DNA of 64,000 bases. It comes from G963556115 sp963678205. Lineage in GTDB: Bacteria; Planctomycetota; SZUA-567. The notes under the pieces were generated by a model. The model did no database searches. It had not been told where the DNA came from and saw only the letters and a program-made list of their open reading frames with translations. This document shows, piece after piece, positions 18,503 to 28,058 of this stretch (within the stretch, counting starts at the first letter, position 1; the number at the start of each line of letters is the position of its first letter). A program made the translations under genes and the position numbers. The stretch is taken from the NCBI GenBank assembly GCA_963678205.1, contig OY782760.1, forward strand, positions 310,001 to 374,000. Direction: 5' to 3'.

Positions 18503-19132
18503 ATGTCTGAAAAAGTCGTAATAACCTGCCTTCCAACCGGTCCACTCAGTGTAAACACTTATATTATAACCTCCGAACATAACAATATTATTATTGATCC
18601 CGGTGGTGACACCATAGAAATTATTTCAAATATTGACACCTCAAAAAACACTTTAATTCTCCTGACTCACTCGCATTTTGATCATTTAGGAGGTTTGAAC
18701 GAACTACTTGAAGAGCTACCAGAAGGTACAGAATATTATGCACACGAAGAGTGTGCTAAACGAGCAAGTAATCCCGAGCTTAACCTAAGTTTACAAATAA
18801 CAGGAAGACCATATACAGCCGAAGCTCCTACAAAAACACTTACAGATAAAGAAGAATTCACACGAGCTGGGACAAAAATTATAGCTCTACATGTACCAGG
18901 ACACGCCCCAGGACATCTCTGTTTTTATCTTCCTGAAGAAAGTGTTTTATTTAGTGGAGATACTATTTTTTACCACAGTATAGGCAGAAGCGATCTACCA
19001 GGTGGTGATGGCTGGGAGCTTGTAGAAAACTGCCGTAATCTTCTAAAAAATCTCCCATCAAAAACATTAATTTACCCCGGACATGGGCCATCAACTTCAG
19101 TTGAACAGGAAGGAACCAATCCATTTTTATAA
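18503..19132 (+). CDS. MBL-fold hydrolase (glyoxalase II-like), copy 1
   Basis: 209 residues, the size of short GloB-like proteins. Metal motif HSHFDHLGG, the downstream single His in HVPGHAPGHL, the Asp in FSGDTIF, and the final His in YPGHGPST. All metal ligands are present, so it is probably an active thioesterase or other hydrolase; the substrate is unknown. A paralogue lies 345 nt downstream on the same strand with the same motif order (TGPLSVNTY here, TGKLEVNTF there). Confidence 0.87.
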   Translation: MSEKVVITCLPTGPLSVNTYIITSEHNNIIIDPGGDTIEIISNIDTSKNTLILLTHSHFDHLGGLNELLEELPEGTEYYAHEECAKRASNPELNLSLQITGRPYTAEAPTKTLTDKEEFTRAGTKIIALHVPGHAPGHLCFYLPEESVLFSGDTIFYHSIGRSDLPGGDGWELVENCRNLLKNLPSKTLIYPGHGPSTSVEQEGTNPFL

Positions 19133-19153
19133 ACTATAGCTTATCTTAACTTG

Positions 19154-19214
19154 TAGCACGCTCGTAATTATGTGCTTTTTTCTAAATAAATTTCTCTATT
19201 TACGAAAGAAGCAC
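19154..19214. repeat. hairpins between the two MBL genes
   Basis: AGCAC (19154-19158) can pair with GTGCT before a run of six T (to 19181), a weak terminator for copy 1. The same GTGCTTTTTTC (19172-19182) alternatively pairs with GAAAGAAGCAC (19204-19214) with one G-T pair. The rest of the 345-nt spacer (19133-19477) is featureless apart from a 13-nt direct repeat ATGAAAGAGAATA at 19441 and 19478. Confidence 0.4.
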
Positions 19215-19477
19215 AATACACAAAATAGCACTTTATTACTAACTTTAGTTTTTATCAACATTTACACATATATGTAAACAAAATACCATATCTTCTATAT
19301 ACCAACAACTTACACAACAAATGCCCATAAAACACATTATTTGTTCTAATAATATTATAGCATAAATTTTATTTGACTTTTTAATATAAAATCATATAGT
19401 TTGTTTTCGAAATATGTATCAAGTTAAATTTTATATAACAATGAAAGAGAATATCGACAATTAAACACCGAAATAAT

Positions 19478-20164
19478 ATGAAAGAGAATAAAACAATCAT
19501 GAGTACAATAACCACTAACGGCGAAAGTATCGAAGTAAATTGTATTGTTACAGGAAAGCTTGAGGTTAATACATTCTTTATCAAATCAGGGGAAAACGTA
19601 GTAGTTATTGATCCAGGAGGCGACCCCGATCTAATAATTTCTGAAATTAAAGATTTTAAAAATATACTAGTTATTTTAACCCACTGCCACTATGATCACA
19701 GTGGAGCGACAAACGAAATATTATCAGCTATTCCAAGAGCAAAATTTGCTGCTCATTCAGAATGTATAAGATTTGCTGGTGATCCAAGTGGTAATCTCAG
19801 CCAATTCCTAATGAATATTGACTATAAAATAAACCACAAGCCTTCATTCACTCTAAAGAACAACGAAATTTTCAACTTTGGCAATATTAATCTCAAAGCT
19901 TTGCATAGTACTGGACATAGTCGTGGACACCTCTGCTACTTGGTACAGTCTGAATGCATTTTATTTTGCGGTGACCTACTAACAGCCGAAAATATCGGAA
20001 GACATGATGTGCCAGGAAGTAGTCTTTCAGAGATGATAGAAAACTGCAAAGACCTCCTAGCTCAAATTCCAAGTGATACCCTCATATTCCCTGGACATGG
20101 GAATTCCATTACATCCCAAGAAATAAAAGATACCAATCCTCACCTTAAAAAATTCTACCAATAG
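19478..20164 (+). CDS. MBL-fold hydrolase (glyoxalase II-like), copy 2
   Basis: 228 residues. HCHYDHSGA is the metal motif, then HSTGHSRGHL, FCGDLL and FPGHGNS, the same pattern as copy 1 (18503). The phrase LVILTHCHYDHSG parallels LILLTHSHFDHLG, and the ends TNPHLKKF and TNPFL align, so this is a diverged tandem duplicate. The start may instead be the ATG at 19499, which matches the copy 1 N-terminus better; neither has a clear ribosome-binding site. Confidence 0.85.
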   Translation: MKENKTIMSTITTNGESIEVNCIVTGKLEVNTFFIKSGENVVVIDPGGDPDLIISEIKDFKNILVILTHCHYDHSGATNEILSAIPRAKFAAHSECIRFAGDPSGNLSQFLMNIDYKINHKPSFTLKNNEIFNFGNINLKALHSTGHSRGHLCYLVQSECILFCGDLLTAENIGRHDVPGSSLSEMIENCKDLLAQIPSDTLIFPGHGNSITSQEIKDTNPHLKKFYQ

Positions 20165-20343
20165 TAAATTTTATAATAAATATGCTTAAATAGGATTGCT
20201 CACTTCTTAATATAACTAATTACTCTCAGAAATCTTACAGCAATCTATCATTCACAAAAATATAAACAATATTGCTTGATAATATTTAACTTTTTTGCTA
20301 TAAAGAAGCTATACATATTTGCATAATAATAAGAGATAACACT

Positions 20344-21192
20344 ATGAATTTCCTGCTACCTGATAAATATATAAAGACTAGTGCTATTTACCGCACTTTA
20401 AAACAAAATGGAGATGATAGCTTAATTGGTGCGGGGTTTTTCCACTATAAAAGCGATAACGAATATAAAGAAAACCTGAAATTCACAAAATATGGCGGGA
20501 GACTGCTACTACGTGGTACTGGTTCGTACACAGATGATACTGGTGTTGAAGGTAAACTTAAACCAGGATGTTTTATAAATTGCCTCCCAGATCGAGAACA
20601 TTGCATTGAGATTGTTCCTGACAGCCAATGGGTTGAATGCTATATTGTATTTGGCACACCGCTCTTGAATGGCCTTCTTGCAATGAATATCCTATCTACA
20701 AATAGTCCACTACAATACCCCGGATTAAAAATAGATGTTATTGATAGATTTGACAGTATGATTACCGGTATCAGGTATGCTAATGACTCTGAGCTTTCCA
20801 CTTTTATGCTCAAAATAATTGAACTGCTTATTTTAATCAAAAAATATGAAAAAGAGAATAGTAGCACCTCACCTTATTCAAATATCATTAATGAAATCAC
20901 TACAGCTTTATCGACAGATCTAGAAAAAAAAATAGAAGTAAAAGATTTGCTCGAAAACTACCCTATAAGCTATGACCGTTTTAGATTTATCTTCAAACAA
21001 GAAATAGGAATATCCCCTGGAGTTTATAGAATAAATAAAAAACTTGAGAAAGCTAGAGAACTTCTTACTTCAAAGCAGTACAAAGTCTATCAAGTTGCAG
21101 AAATGCTTGGGTATCCTGATGCATACAGCTTCTCTAAACAGTTCTCACGCTTTGTAGGTATTAGCCCAAAAGACTATGCTCTTTCCATTTAA
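20344..21192 (+). CDS. AraC family transcriptional regulator
   Basis: 282 residues. The N-terminal part (about 1-150) looks like a cupin-type sensing domain; the last 100 residues hold two helix-turn-helix motifs ending VYQVAEMLGYPDAYSFSKQF and GISPKDY, the AraC/XylS signature. It binds DNA as a cytoplasmic activator; the ligand is unknown. It stands alone, with about 180 nt in front and a terminator behind. Its target may be the MBL genes or itself, but nothing in the sequence shows this. Confidence 0.9.
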   Translation: MNFLLPDKYIKTSAIYRTLKQNGDDSLIGAGFFHYKSDNEYKENLKFTKYGGRLLLRGTGSYTDDTGVEGKLKPGCFINCLPDREHCIEIVPDSQWVECYIVFGTPLLNGLLAMNILSTNSPLQYPGLKIDVIDRFDSMITGIRYANDSELSTFMLKIIELLILIKKYEKENSSTSPYSNIINEITTALSTDLEKKIEVKDLLENYPISYDRFRFIFKQEIGISPGVYRINKKLEKARELLTSKQYKVYQVAEMLGYPDAYSFSKQFSRFVGISPKDYALSI

Positions 21193-21230
21193 TCAATAGC
21201 CCTCCATATACACATTAACATATTAAATAA

Positions 21231-21256
21231 ATAGCTTGCAGATACCTGCAAGCTAT
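21231..21256. terminator. hairpin between araC-type gene and lipoprotein gene
   Basis: ATAGCTTGCAG, loop ATAC, CTGCAAGCTAT: a perfect 11-bp stem between convergent genes. U tracts on either side are weak (AAAACAATATTTTATC on plus), but the position suits a shared terminator. Confidence 0.6.
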
Positions 21257-21283
21257 AAAACAATATTTTATCTTAACTAAATC

Positions 21284-21712
21284 CTAAAATTCATCAAAAT
21301 CCATCTCAGCACTCTGCTCAACTCCACCTGGCCAAAGGTTATCCTTATACTCACTTTCAATATATTCCATATCTCCAGAAATTGCAGCCTCAGCATTAGC
21401 AACACCTGGAATTTCAATCTCATCAAGAGTAACCTCATTGAACTGACCACCTTCACCAGCCATTGTCATAAGACCATGATTTCCTATTAGAGATTCACGA
21501 ATAGGTTTAAATTCCTGATTAACCGGCTCGTCCTTTTCTGAAAGCTGTGGCAATTTTTTATATGCAGGAGCATCAACTTCAACAATCTGCTTTCTACCAT
21601 CCGTTGGTACACACATACCATTTTTACATACTACTTCGGACTTATCCTTACAACCTGTCGCAGTAAACATAACTAAAGCAACTAAACATACAGCAATTTT
21701 TTTAATATTCAT
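21284..21712 (-). CDS. lipoprotein of unknown function
   Basis: 142 residues. The N-terminus is a type II signal peptide: KK, hydrophobic VCLVALVMF, then a lipobox-like ATGC with the Cys at about 21. The mature part has another Cys pair (VVCKNGMC) and is very acidic, ending EQSAEMDFDEF. The second of two adjacent ATG codons is better spaced from AAGGGG. It lies about 130 nt downstream of the chemosensory operon on the same strand. No family recognised. Confidence 0.75.
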   Translation of the reverse strand: MNIKKIAVCLVALVMFTATGCKDKSEVVCKNGMCVPTDGRKQIVEVDAPAYKKLPQLSEKDEPVNQEFKPIRESLIGNHGLMTMAGEGGQFNEVTLDEIEIPGVANAEAAISGDMEYIESEYKDNLWPGGVEQSAEMDFDEF

Positions 21713-21841
21713 CATATCCCCTTATATCCTTGGTTTAATAGTCATACGCATTTCTTTCAATTATCTTCGTATAACTTATCGGACATAAGTTGATATTAGA
21801 TCTAGTCAAAATCTAAAAAATTATTACTTTTCCTATTTTTT

Positions 21842-22330
21842 TTATAATAATGGCTCCACCATACTTAGCGCAGATTCGATACGAGATATGTCAATAAGTG
21901 GAATCAACTCATTTTCATTTCTATAAACACTACTCGTTAAAAATTCAGACATATCAAACTTATCTTCATTAGTAGATTTTGCTGCTCCCCATTTTTCAAT
22001 ATCTGTAATACTGACAGCACTTATCTCGCAAGCATCATCAACATAAACTCCCATCGCCTGCCCTACGCTATCCTTTAAAAAAAGAACAAGTCCATCTTTA
22101 CTTTCCTTTTCCTTTTTCCCAGAGATAAGACTTTTAAATGATATCAACTGATAAATATCACCTCTGACATTGAGATAACCCATTACAAAATGCTGTGCAT
22201 GCGGTACAGGACACAATGACTCAGCCAGTTCACCGACCTCCCTAATGGCACTAATATCCACCCCCCATTTTCTTCCATTTGAGAAAAAGAAATACAAGTT
22301 ATAATTACTCAACATATTATTCTTCATCAT
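21842..22330 (-). CDS. cheW: CheW-like scaffold protein
   Basis: 162 residues. A CheW domain over most of the length: LYFFFSNGRKWGVDISAIREVGE, the hydrophobic VRGDIYQLISF core, then GVYVDDACEI and LIPLIDISRI. CheW couples receptors to the kinase CheA. It is last of an operon with the kinase (27-nt gap). AAGGTGA precedes the start. An insertion between the two lobes (about 115-140, KWGAAKSTNEDKF) is longer than in E. coli. Confidence 0.87.
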   Translation of the reverse strand: MMKNNMLSNYNLYFFFSNGRKWGVDISAIREVGELAESLCPVPHAQHFVMGYLNVRGDIYQLISFKSLISGKKEKESKDGLVLFLKDSVGQAMGVYVDDACEISAVSITDIEKWGAAKSTNEDKFDMSEFLTSSVYRNENELIPLIDISRIESALSMVEPLL

Positions 22331-22357
22331 TTGTCACCTTATTATATAAATTCAAAT

Positions 22358-25249
22358 TCAATTGAGTTTAAATATTTTCTTGATAGAATCATGAAACTCT
22401 TCACGATTTAGCTTTGCAAGATAAGTATCATATCCTGCATCCAGACACCTCTGTTTATCCTCTTCAGTATTTAATGAGGTCAATGAGATTGCTGGAATAC
22501 TCTTTATTTCATTTCTACTCCTTACCTCTTTTATCAATTCAAGTCCGTTCATTACCGGCATTTCAATATCAGAAAGCAGCAAATCGTAGTCACATCTAAC
22601 GAGCATATCCAAAGCCTCTTTACCATTAACAGCAGTATCAACAACCATTGCGTCACTACTTAAATACGTCTTTACCAACTGCCTAAAAAATGGAGTATCC
22701 TCAGCGACTAACACTCGCTTAGGTCTGTCCAATCTTCCCCTCTCAAACACTAAACCTTTACTTTCAGCACCGAGAGTTTTTTCACAGATATAATATATAT
22801 CAGGAAAGATCGTTAAATCATCGCCAATCAATGAAGTTCCAAGTATACCCTCTTTTTTTATCATTGATCCTTCGAAATCAATAACAGCATCAAGAAGTCC
22901 AAAAATCTCTGAAGCGACTATACCACAATTATAACTCCCAAAACGAGGCATTATAAGATAAACTTCACCTTGATTGTGCTTCTCGTTATAGCCAAAAACA
23001 CTTCCAAGTCTTGCAATATTTATTGACTTATCCCCAATCATGACAAACTCTTTTCCGCCAAGATCCTTTATATCAGAAGCGTTGATCGTATATATACGCC
23101 TGATAAATGACAATGCCAGTGCGAATTTATCTCTTGAACCCGCGGCAAAAGACAAGACTTTCTGCATTGATTCAGAGTGAATCAGCGTATCATCCGCCTT
23201 CTGCTCCTTTTCTAGATAACGGACCTCACTTAAAGCATGTTTCGCGATACCATCAATATCAAGAATCAATGAAACCGATCCGTCACCCATTATTGTAGAT
23301 CCCATAAATATTTTTATATCACCCTGGGCAGGATGAAGTGGCTTGACCACAATCTCCTCAGTCTCAAGTGCTTTATCAATAATTAGACCAAACCTCTTCT
23401 GCCCAACTCTGACAACAGCTATGTCCAGCACCGTAGAATCAATAACATCATTATTTATACAACAACCGTTATAGAAATTATAATATTTTTCCGTAATATC
23501 TTCTCTCTTTTTTGTATCAAACACCTTCTTTGAATCAAAGACTTCACTCAACCGTACAAGCTGAAGTAAGCTACCATGATAGTTCAAGACCTCCTGCCCA
23601 TTGACAGCTTTAACACCGGTTTTTACATCCTTACCGATAAGACTTATTACCTCTTCAAGGTTAATTCTAGGTATAAGATATTTTTTACCTGCTTCAGATA
23701 TTACGAGACTCTGTATTATAGAGAGTGTGAGTGGAAGGTTGAGCAGAAAAGATGTGCCTTCCCCTACCTCTGAGTTAATTTCAAAACTTCCACCAATCTT
23801 TTCGATTGAAGACCGAACGACATCCATTCCTACACCGCGCCCAGAAATATTGCTAATAGATTTTGCAGTGGAAAATCCAGGTAGCATTATTAAGCTTATC
23901 TTATCGTAGTTACTCATTTTTGCTAACTCGCTCTCAGAGACCATACCTTTCCCTAATGCAATTTCACCAATCATTTCAGGATCAATACCTTTACCATCAT
24001 CTTTAATTGATATTGTAATATGCCCACTTTCTTGTTGCGCAATAACTCTGATAGTTCCTGTCTCATCTTTATTTAGAGATACTCTTTCTAAAGGAGTCTC
24101 TATGCCATGATCACAACTGTTACGTAGTAAATGAGTTAATGGATCAACTATAGATTCAAGGATTGTCTTATCTACTTCCACTTCCCGACCTATTATTTCA
24201 AGCTTTATTTTTTTCCCAAGAGCTTGCGAGATATCTCGTACAATTCTAGGAAGTCTTGATAATACTTTATCAAGAGGTTGCATACGAGTTCGAATTATAG
24301 ATGTCTGTAATTCCGTTGTCACAGTATCAAGCCTTGATGAAATTTCCTTTGCCTTTGCATCTCCTGATTCTGTGGCCCATCTCAAATGCTGATTTCTCAC
24401 AAGCACAAGCTCACCTGCCAATGCCATTAGTTCACTTAAAAGAGCAACAGGAACCCTCACGCTAGACTCCATAGGCTTTACTATTTTTTTAATAGACTCA
24501 CCTTGCTCCTTTTTTGCTAATTTCTTTGCAGGTGCCTTCGTACTTTTGTCAGCAGCTTTTTCCAGTCTATCTTTTAAAAATATATCAGTACTCATCCCAT
24601 CTTGATAATCAGCAATATCAAAATCTATTCCATCTAAGGCGATCAGTAGTAAGTCCTTTTCTAAAGCTGTTTCCAATATAAAATCAAATTTACTGTTATT
24701 TTTCGTATGAGCTAAGACATTGCCAATATTAGAAAGTTCATTTATTATACCTTCATGAGCTGCAGATATTATAAACTTGAACATGCCATTTGAATATGCG
24801 ACCGAGCTATTCTCTTTAGCTTTTTGATAGGTTTTATCCAACGCCCCATTATTTATTTTTTCAACATATGCATTCAACCTCAAGATAATCGCATCAACAT
24901 CAATTTTATCAGAATCATTCAACTCTTCGAAAAGCTTTGTCAATGCATCAAGAGAATCAAATAATAGATTTGCACATTCTACACCTGGGCATCTTAAAGA
25001 ATCACGTAGTTCTCCAAGTATATTTTCCATCGCATGAGTAACTGCCGTAATATTCATAAACCCAAGAAACCCTGCAGCCCCTTTTAACGAATGTGCAGCT
25101 CTGAAAGCAGAATTCAAACTCTCCTGTACATTACACTCTTCCATTACGGGATCTTCAATCTTCTCAAGAGCTAACAGTTCTGACTCAATTGCTTCAAGAT
25201 GCTCCTCAGACTCTATTCTAAAGCTTTCAATCAACTCTTCATCTACCAT
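22358..25249 (-). CDS. cheA: hybrid chemotaxis histidine kinase CheA with C-terminal receiver
   Basis: 963 residues from the ATG at 25249 (AGGGGAT before it; a GTG five codons upstream overlaps that site). Order: Hpt domain with phospho-acceptor His53 in AAHSLKGAAGF; a poorly conserved stretch (about 130-255) instead of a clear P2; dimerisation helices (SELMALAGELVLVRNQH); HATPase with LRNSCDHGIE, DDGKGI and GRGVGMDVV; a CheW-type domain (about 500-680); a second CheW-like segment (about 695-840); and a receiver with DIEMPVMNG, phospho-acceptor Asp about residue 894. Such hybrids can pass phosphate internally. The neighbours are a Cache protein and a CheW; no cheY, cheR or cheB is in the window. 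Confidence 0.93.
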   Translation of the reverse strand: MVDEELIESFRIESEEHLEAIESELLALEKIEDPVMEECNVQESLNSAFRAAHSLKGAAGFLGFMNITAVTHAMENILGELRDSLRCPGVECANLLFDSLDALTKLFEELNDSDKIDVDAIILRLNAYVEKINNGALDKTYQKAKENSSVAYSNGMFKFIISAAHEGIINELSNIGNVLAHTKNNSKFDFILETALEKDLLLIALDGIDFDIADYQDGMSTDIFLKDRLEKAADKSTKAPAKKLAKKEQGESIKKIVKPMESSVRVPVALLSELMALAGELVLVRNQHLRWATESGDAKAKEISSRLDTVTTELQTSIIRTRMQPLDKVLSRLPRIVRDISQALGKKIKLEIIGREVEVDKTILESIVDPLTHLLRNSCDHGIETPLERVSLNKDETGTIRVIAQQESGHITISIKDDGKGIDPEMIGEIALGKGMVSESELAKMSNYDKISLIMLPGFSTAKSISNISGRGVGMDVVRSSIEKIGGSFEINSEVGEGTSFLLNLPLTLSIIQSLVISEAGKKYLIPRINLEEVISLIGKDVKTGVKAVNGQEVLNYHGSLLQLVRLSEVFDSKKVFDTKKREDITEKYYNFYNGCCINNDVIDSTVLDIAVVRVGQKRFGLIIDKALETEEIVVKPLHPAQGDIKIFMGSTIMGDGSVSLILDIDGIAKHALSEVRYLEKEQKADDTLIHSESMQKVLSFAAGSRDKFALALSFIRRIYTINASDIKDLGGKEFVMIGDKSINIARLGSVFGYNEKHNQGEVYLIMPRFGSYNCGIVASEIFGLLDAVIDFEGSMIKKEGILGTSLIGDDLTIFPDIYYICEKTLGAESKGLVFERGRLDRPKRVLVAEDTPFFRQLVKTYLSSDAMVVDTAVNGKEALDMLVRCDYDLLLSDIEMPVMNGLELIKEVRSRNEIKSIPAISLTSLNTEEDKQRCLDAGYDTYLAKLNREEFHDSIKKIFKLN

Positions 25250-25301
25250 AATATCCCCTAGCACATCTATATCCCATATAATAACATATTATTTAAGTAA
25301 C

Positions 25302-27737
25302 TCAAAACGGCCGAAGCACGTGCGCACTCCACTCTAATCCTCCATATTCACGATACCCTTTTGTCTTTGTAGATCCTATAATATACCTCTTTGAATCTAC
25401 TTCAATTATTGCTGCATTAGACTCACCAGTTCCAAGCTTGCTACAAATTGATGCTATTATTTCATAGCTCTGCCCAACAGCGAAAGTTTCCTGATCTGTG
25501 CTTTCAATTATTTCACCGCTTTTATTTGTGTAAAATGCTACGCTACCTTTGATATTGCTACCTTCACTATTCCTTGGCAAGCATTTTAGAAGCATCATTC
25601 CTGCCTCTGTGTCCCAATCAAACAAAACACCAAGCACACCAATAGCTTCAGATACTTCACCTGAAACTCGTACCCCTGATGAATATACTAAGCTTCTATT
25701 CTTGGTCGGCTCAAGTTCTGAATCACGAACATCAGCAACAGCATATTCCGTATTATCCTGAGTCAACATTCCTTTTTCAAACCATTCATGCGCAGAAACA
25801 TTAACATGTTTTATTCCACCAAGAAGAGCAGGACTCGAACAGGCAATTATATCTCCAGAAGAGTCAACAAGAATAAGATTTCGATACATTGTATAGCTTC
25901 CATTTATTACTTTGAGTCGTTGCCCAGCTTCTTTTGAACTCTGATCCGAAGGCTCTTTAAGTGCATCAATCAAATACTTATCGGTTGCCCACCATCTGAT
26001 ATCAGCAGAACGCTCAAATAAATTTCGATCAATCAAATCAATTGCCTGCTTGCTGAACAGTTTTAAAGTCTGAAAATTCAAGTTCAGCTCATCACTCGCC
26101 ATCTCCTGTAGTAAATCTTCCATGCATGTTGTTGCAAAATCTCCGGTCTTAGTAATCTGCTCAAAGATCGGACTCAATGCTTGTCCGCTAGCTCCTAATT
26201 CTGCAGCAAAAAGCATACCATTTGTTGAAATAAGCTGTAATGCTCTTTTATCATGCTCAACATTTATATATGTCTGTTTGTTTATTTCAGGAATAATACG
26301 CGAATTGAGTAAAGCTTTCATATCAACATTACTCACTGAATCAGAACTATTCCTACTAAAGATTGACTTTCTGGGAAGAATAACATGTGAACTCCAGCCA
26401 AGTCCTTTATAATCAAGATATCCATCTGTCTTTGCAGTAAATAGAGCGGCATCCTGCCCATTATAATACCCATAACTCCTTGTCGTCTCGCCTGCATTAA
26501 GCATTAAGTGCATACTTGGTATATGAGTCTTTTCTCCTACCTCATAATTATTCTCATCGCTGCTTGCAATAATATACCCACCACTATTACTAAAAAAGCT
26601 ACACCATCCTTCTTCAATCATTCCGTCAGAATTTCTTGGGATATAATCAGCAAGTATAATCCCTGCTTCATCCTGAAAATCAAAGAAGATTCCCATAGCT
26701 CCAATAACCGAATTATTTTCATGCCCATCAATCCTTACAGCTGTTGAATAAATGAGAGATTCTTGGTCCTCTACAGCTGAAGAAGCAAAGTCTTGAGCAT
26801 AATACTCCGTGCCGTCAACTGTTTCCATAGCTTTAATAAACCAACGTTCATTTGAGACATTAAGCCCTTGTACATGACTTCTTCTCTGACGATTTGATGT
26901 TGCAATAATATTCCCTTCATTATCACATATCGCAAGATCTCTGTATAAAGTATATGAGCTATTGATTGCTTCAAGTCTCTCATTAGCATATTCAATTTCA
27001 CAGTGCAAAGTAGCAATATCACTGGACAATCTCTTTATCAAGTCAGTAATATTTTTTTCCTTATCGCACCCAGAAAATACCCCGTCAATTTTTATACTTG
27101 CCAGATTAAATTCTTCGTATTTTTCTTTATTAAACAAAATTCCTAAACACTTTATTGATTCCAAAAATTCATTAATAGCAGAAACTTTCAGATCTATTAC
27201 TGACAATTTTTTAAATCTGCTTGAACCAAAAAAGATACCTGCTTTTTTTCTAAGAATCTTTTTAGATTCTTCTTCAAGCTCTGTCTTATATTCAAGTATC
27301 AACTGCTTCAAATTCTTTAAATTATTTCTATCCTTATTAAACCGCTCTATACATTTACAAAAAGCAATTTCAAGAGCCCACCATCTGACATCACAACTCC
27401 TCTCTAGTAGGTTCCTATCCATTAAATTTATTTTCACATAGGCAACTGTAGACTGGATCATTTTATGAAATGCATCTTTAGACTGATAAAACTGAGCAAA
27501 TAAATTTTTTGTCCCCTCAAGGAGCTCTCCTCTAAATCTTTCTACTCTCTCCATCAATTCTTTAATTGTTTCTTGCTCTGCAATATTTCTACTTATTTCA
27601 ACAGCAATACACTTGCCTTGATTACAGACTGGTAATATCACATTAAGCTCATTTACAATTTGCTCATAAAACTCCCGGTGCTCATATGCGACAACAGGAT
27701 CAAAGATGCTAAATTTGTTTTTATCTGAATCACTCAC
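25302..27737 (-). CDS. soluble protein with two Cache-type sensor domains
   Basis: 811 residues, no signal peptide and no membrane segment. The same unit occurs twice: a helix with DRNLLERSCDVRWWA (about 110-125) or DRNLFERSADIRWWA (about 580-595), then a Cache/PDC core with SYTLYRDLAICDNEGNIIA or SYTMYRNLILVDSSGDIIA, later WFIKAM or WFEKGM, and GLGWSSHV or GLEWSAHV. Such cores bind small ligands; this helix-plus-Cache arrangement occurs in chemoreceptors. No methyl-accepting signalling domain, HAMP, kinase or GGDEF follows. Start is GTG at 27737 behind AAGGAG. It is first of the operon with cheA and cheW, so it is likely the sensor. How it would contact CheA is unknown. Confidence 0.8.
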   Translation of the reverse strand: MSDSDKNKFSIFDPVVAYEHREFYEQIVNELNVILPVCNQGKCIAVEISRNIAEQETIKELMERVERFRGELLEGTKNLFAQFYQSKDAFHKMIQSTVAYVKINLMDRNLLERSCDVRWWALEIAFCKCIERFNKDRNNLKNLKQLILEYKTELEEESKKILRKKAGIFFGSSRFKKLSVIDLKVSAINEFLESIKCLGILFNKEKYEEFNLASIKIDGVFSGCDKEKNITDLIKRLSSDIATLHCEIEYANERLEAINSSYTLYRDLAICDNEGNIIATSNRQRRSHVQGLNVSNERWFIKAMETVDGTEYYAQDFASSAVEDQESLIYSTAVRIDGHENNSVIGAMGIFFDFQDEAGIILADYIPRNSDGMIEEGWCSFFSNSGGYIIASSDENNYEVGEKTHIPSMHLMLNAGETTRSYGYYNGQDAALFTAKTDGYLDYKGLGWSSHVILPRKSIFSRNSSDSVSNVDMKALLNSRIIPEINKQTYINVEHDKRALQLISTNGMLFAAELGASGQALSPIFEQITKTGDFATTCMEDLLQEMASDELNLNFQTLKLFSKQAIDLIDRNLFERSADIRWWATDKYLIDALKEPSDQSSKEAGQRLKVINGSYTMYRNLILVDSSGDIIACSSPALLGGIKHVNVSAHEWFEKGMLTQDNTEYAVADVRDSELEPTKNRSLVYSSGVRVSGEVSEAIGVLGVLFDWDTEAGMMLLKCLPRNSEGSNIKGSVAFYTNKSGEIIESTDQETFAVGQSYEIIASICSKLGTGESNAAIIEVDSKRYIIGSTKTKGYREYGGLEWSAHVLRPF

Positions 27738-28001
27738 CTTAATACTCCTTCACCAAACACCACCTTAAATATTATTAACCAAGAATAAGATCATATTTAC
27801 AATAATTGTTCCAGTTACATAAACTATCTCGATTAAAGCATAACATGCGGATTTATAAGAAGATATACATAATAAAAATCCGCCTTTATATTTAATTAAT
27901 TAACTACAAACTAGTCATATAACAAATTTGTCAGCATTACCTACAATTTAGTTTAATAGTAACTATTTTTTACAGCAAACTACTTAATTCTAGTTTTAAG
28001 T

Positions 28002-28037
28002 AAAAAAAACAGGCCAGAGCACCCTCTGACCTGTTTT
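28002..28037 (-). terminator. terminator of the IclR-type gene
   Basis: AAAACAGG, one mismatch, CAGAG, loop CACC, CTCTG, CCTGTTTT: 13 paired positions, followed on the minus strand by eight T. The rest of the 321-nt spacer up to the Cache gene shows nothing else. Confidence 0.85.
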
Positions 28038-28058
28038 AATAAAAATATAAATTGTAAC

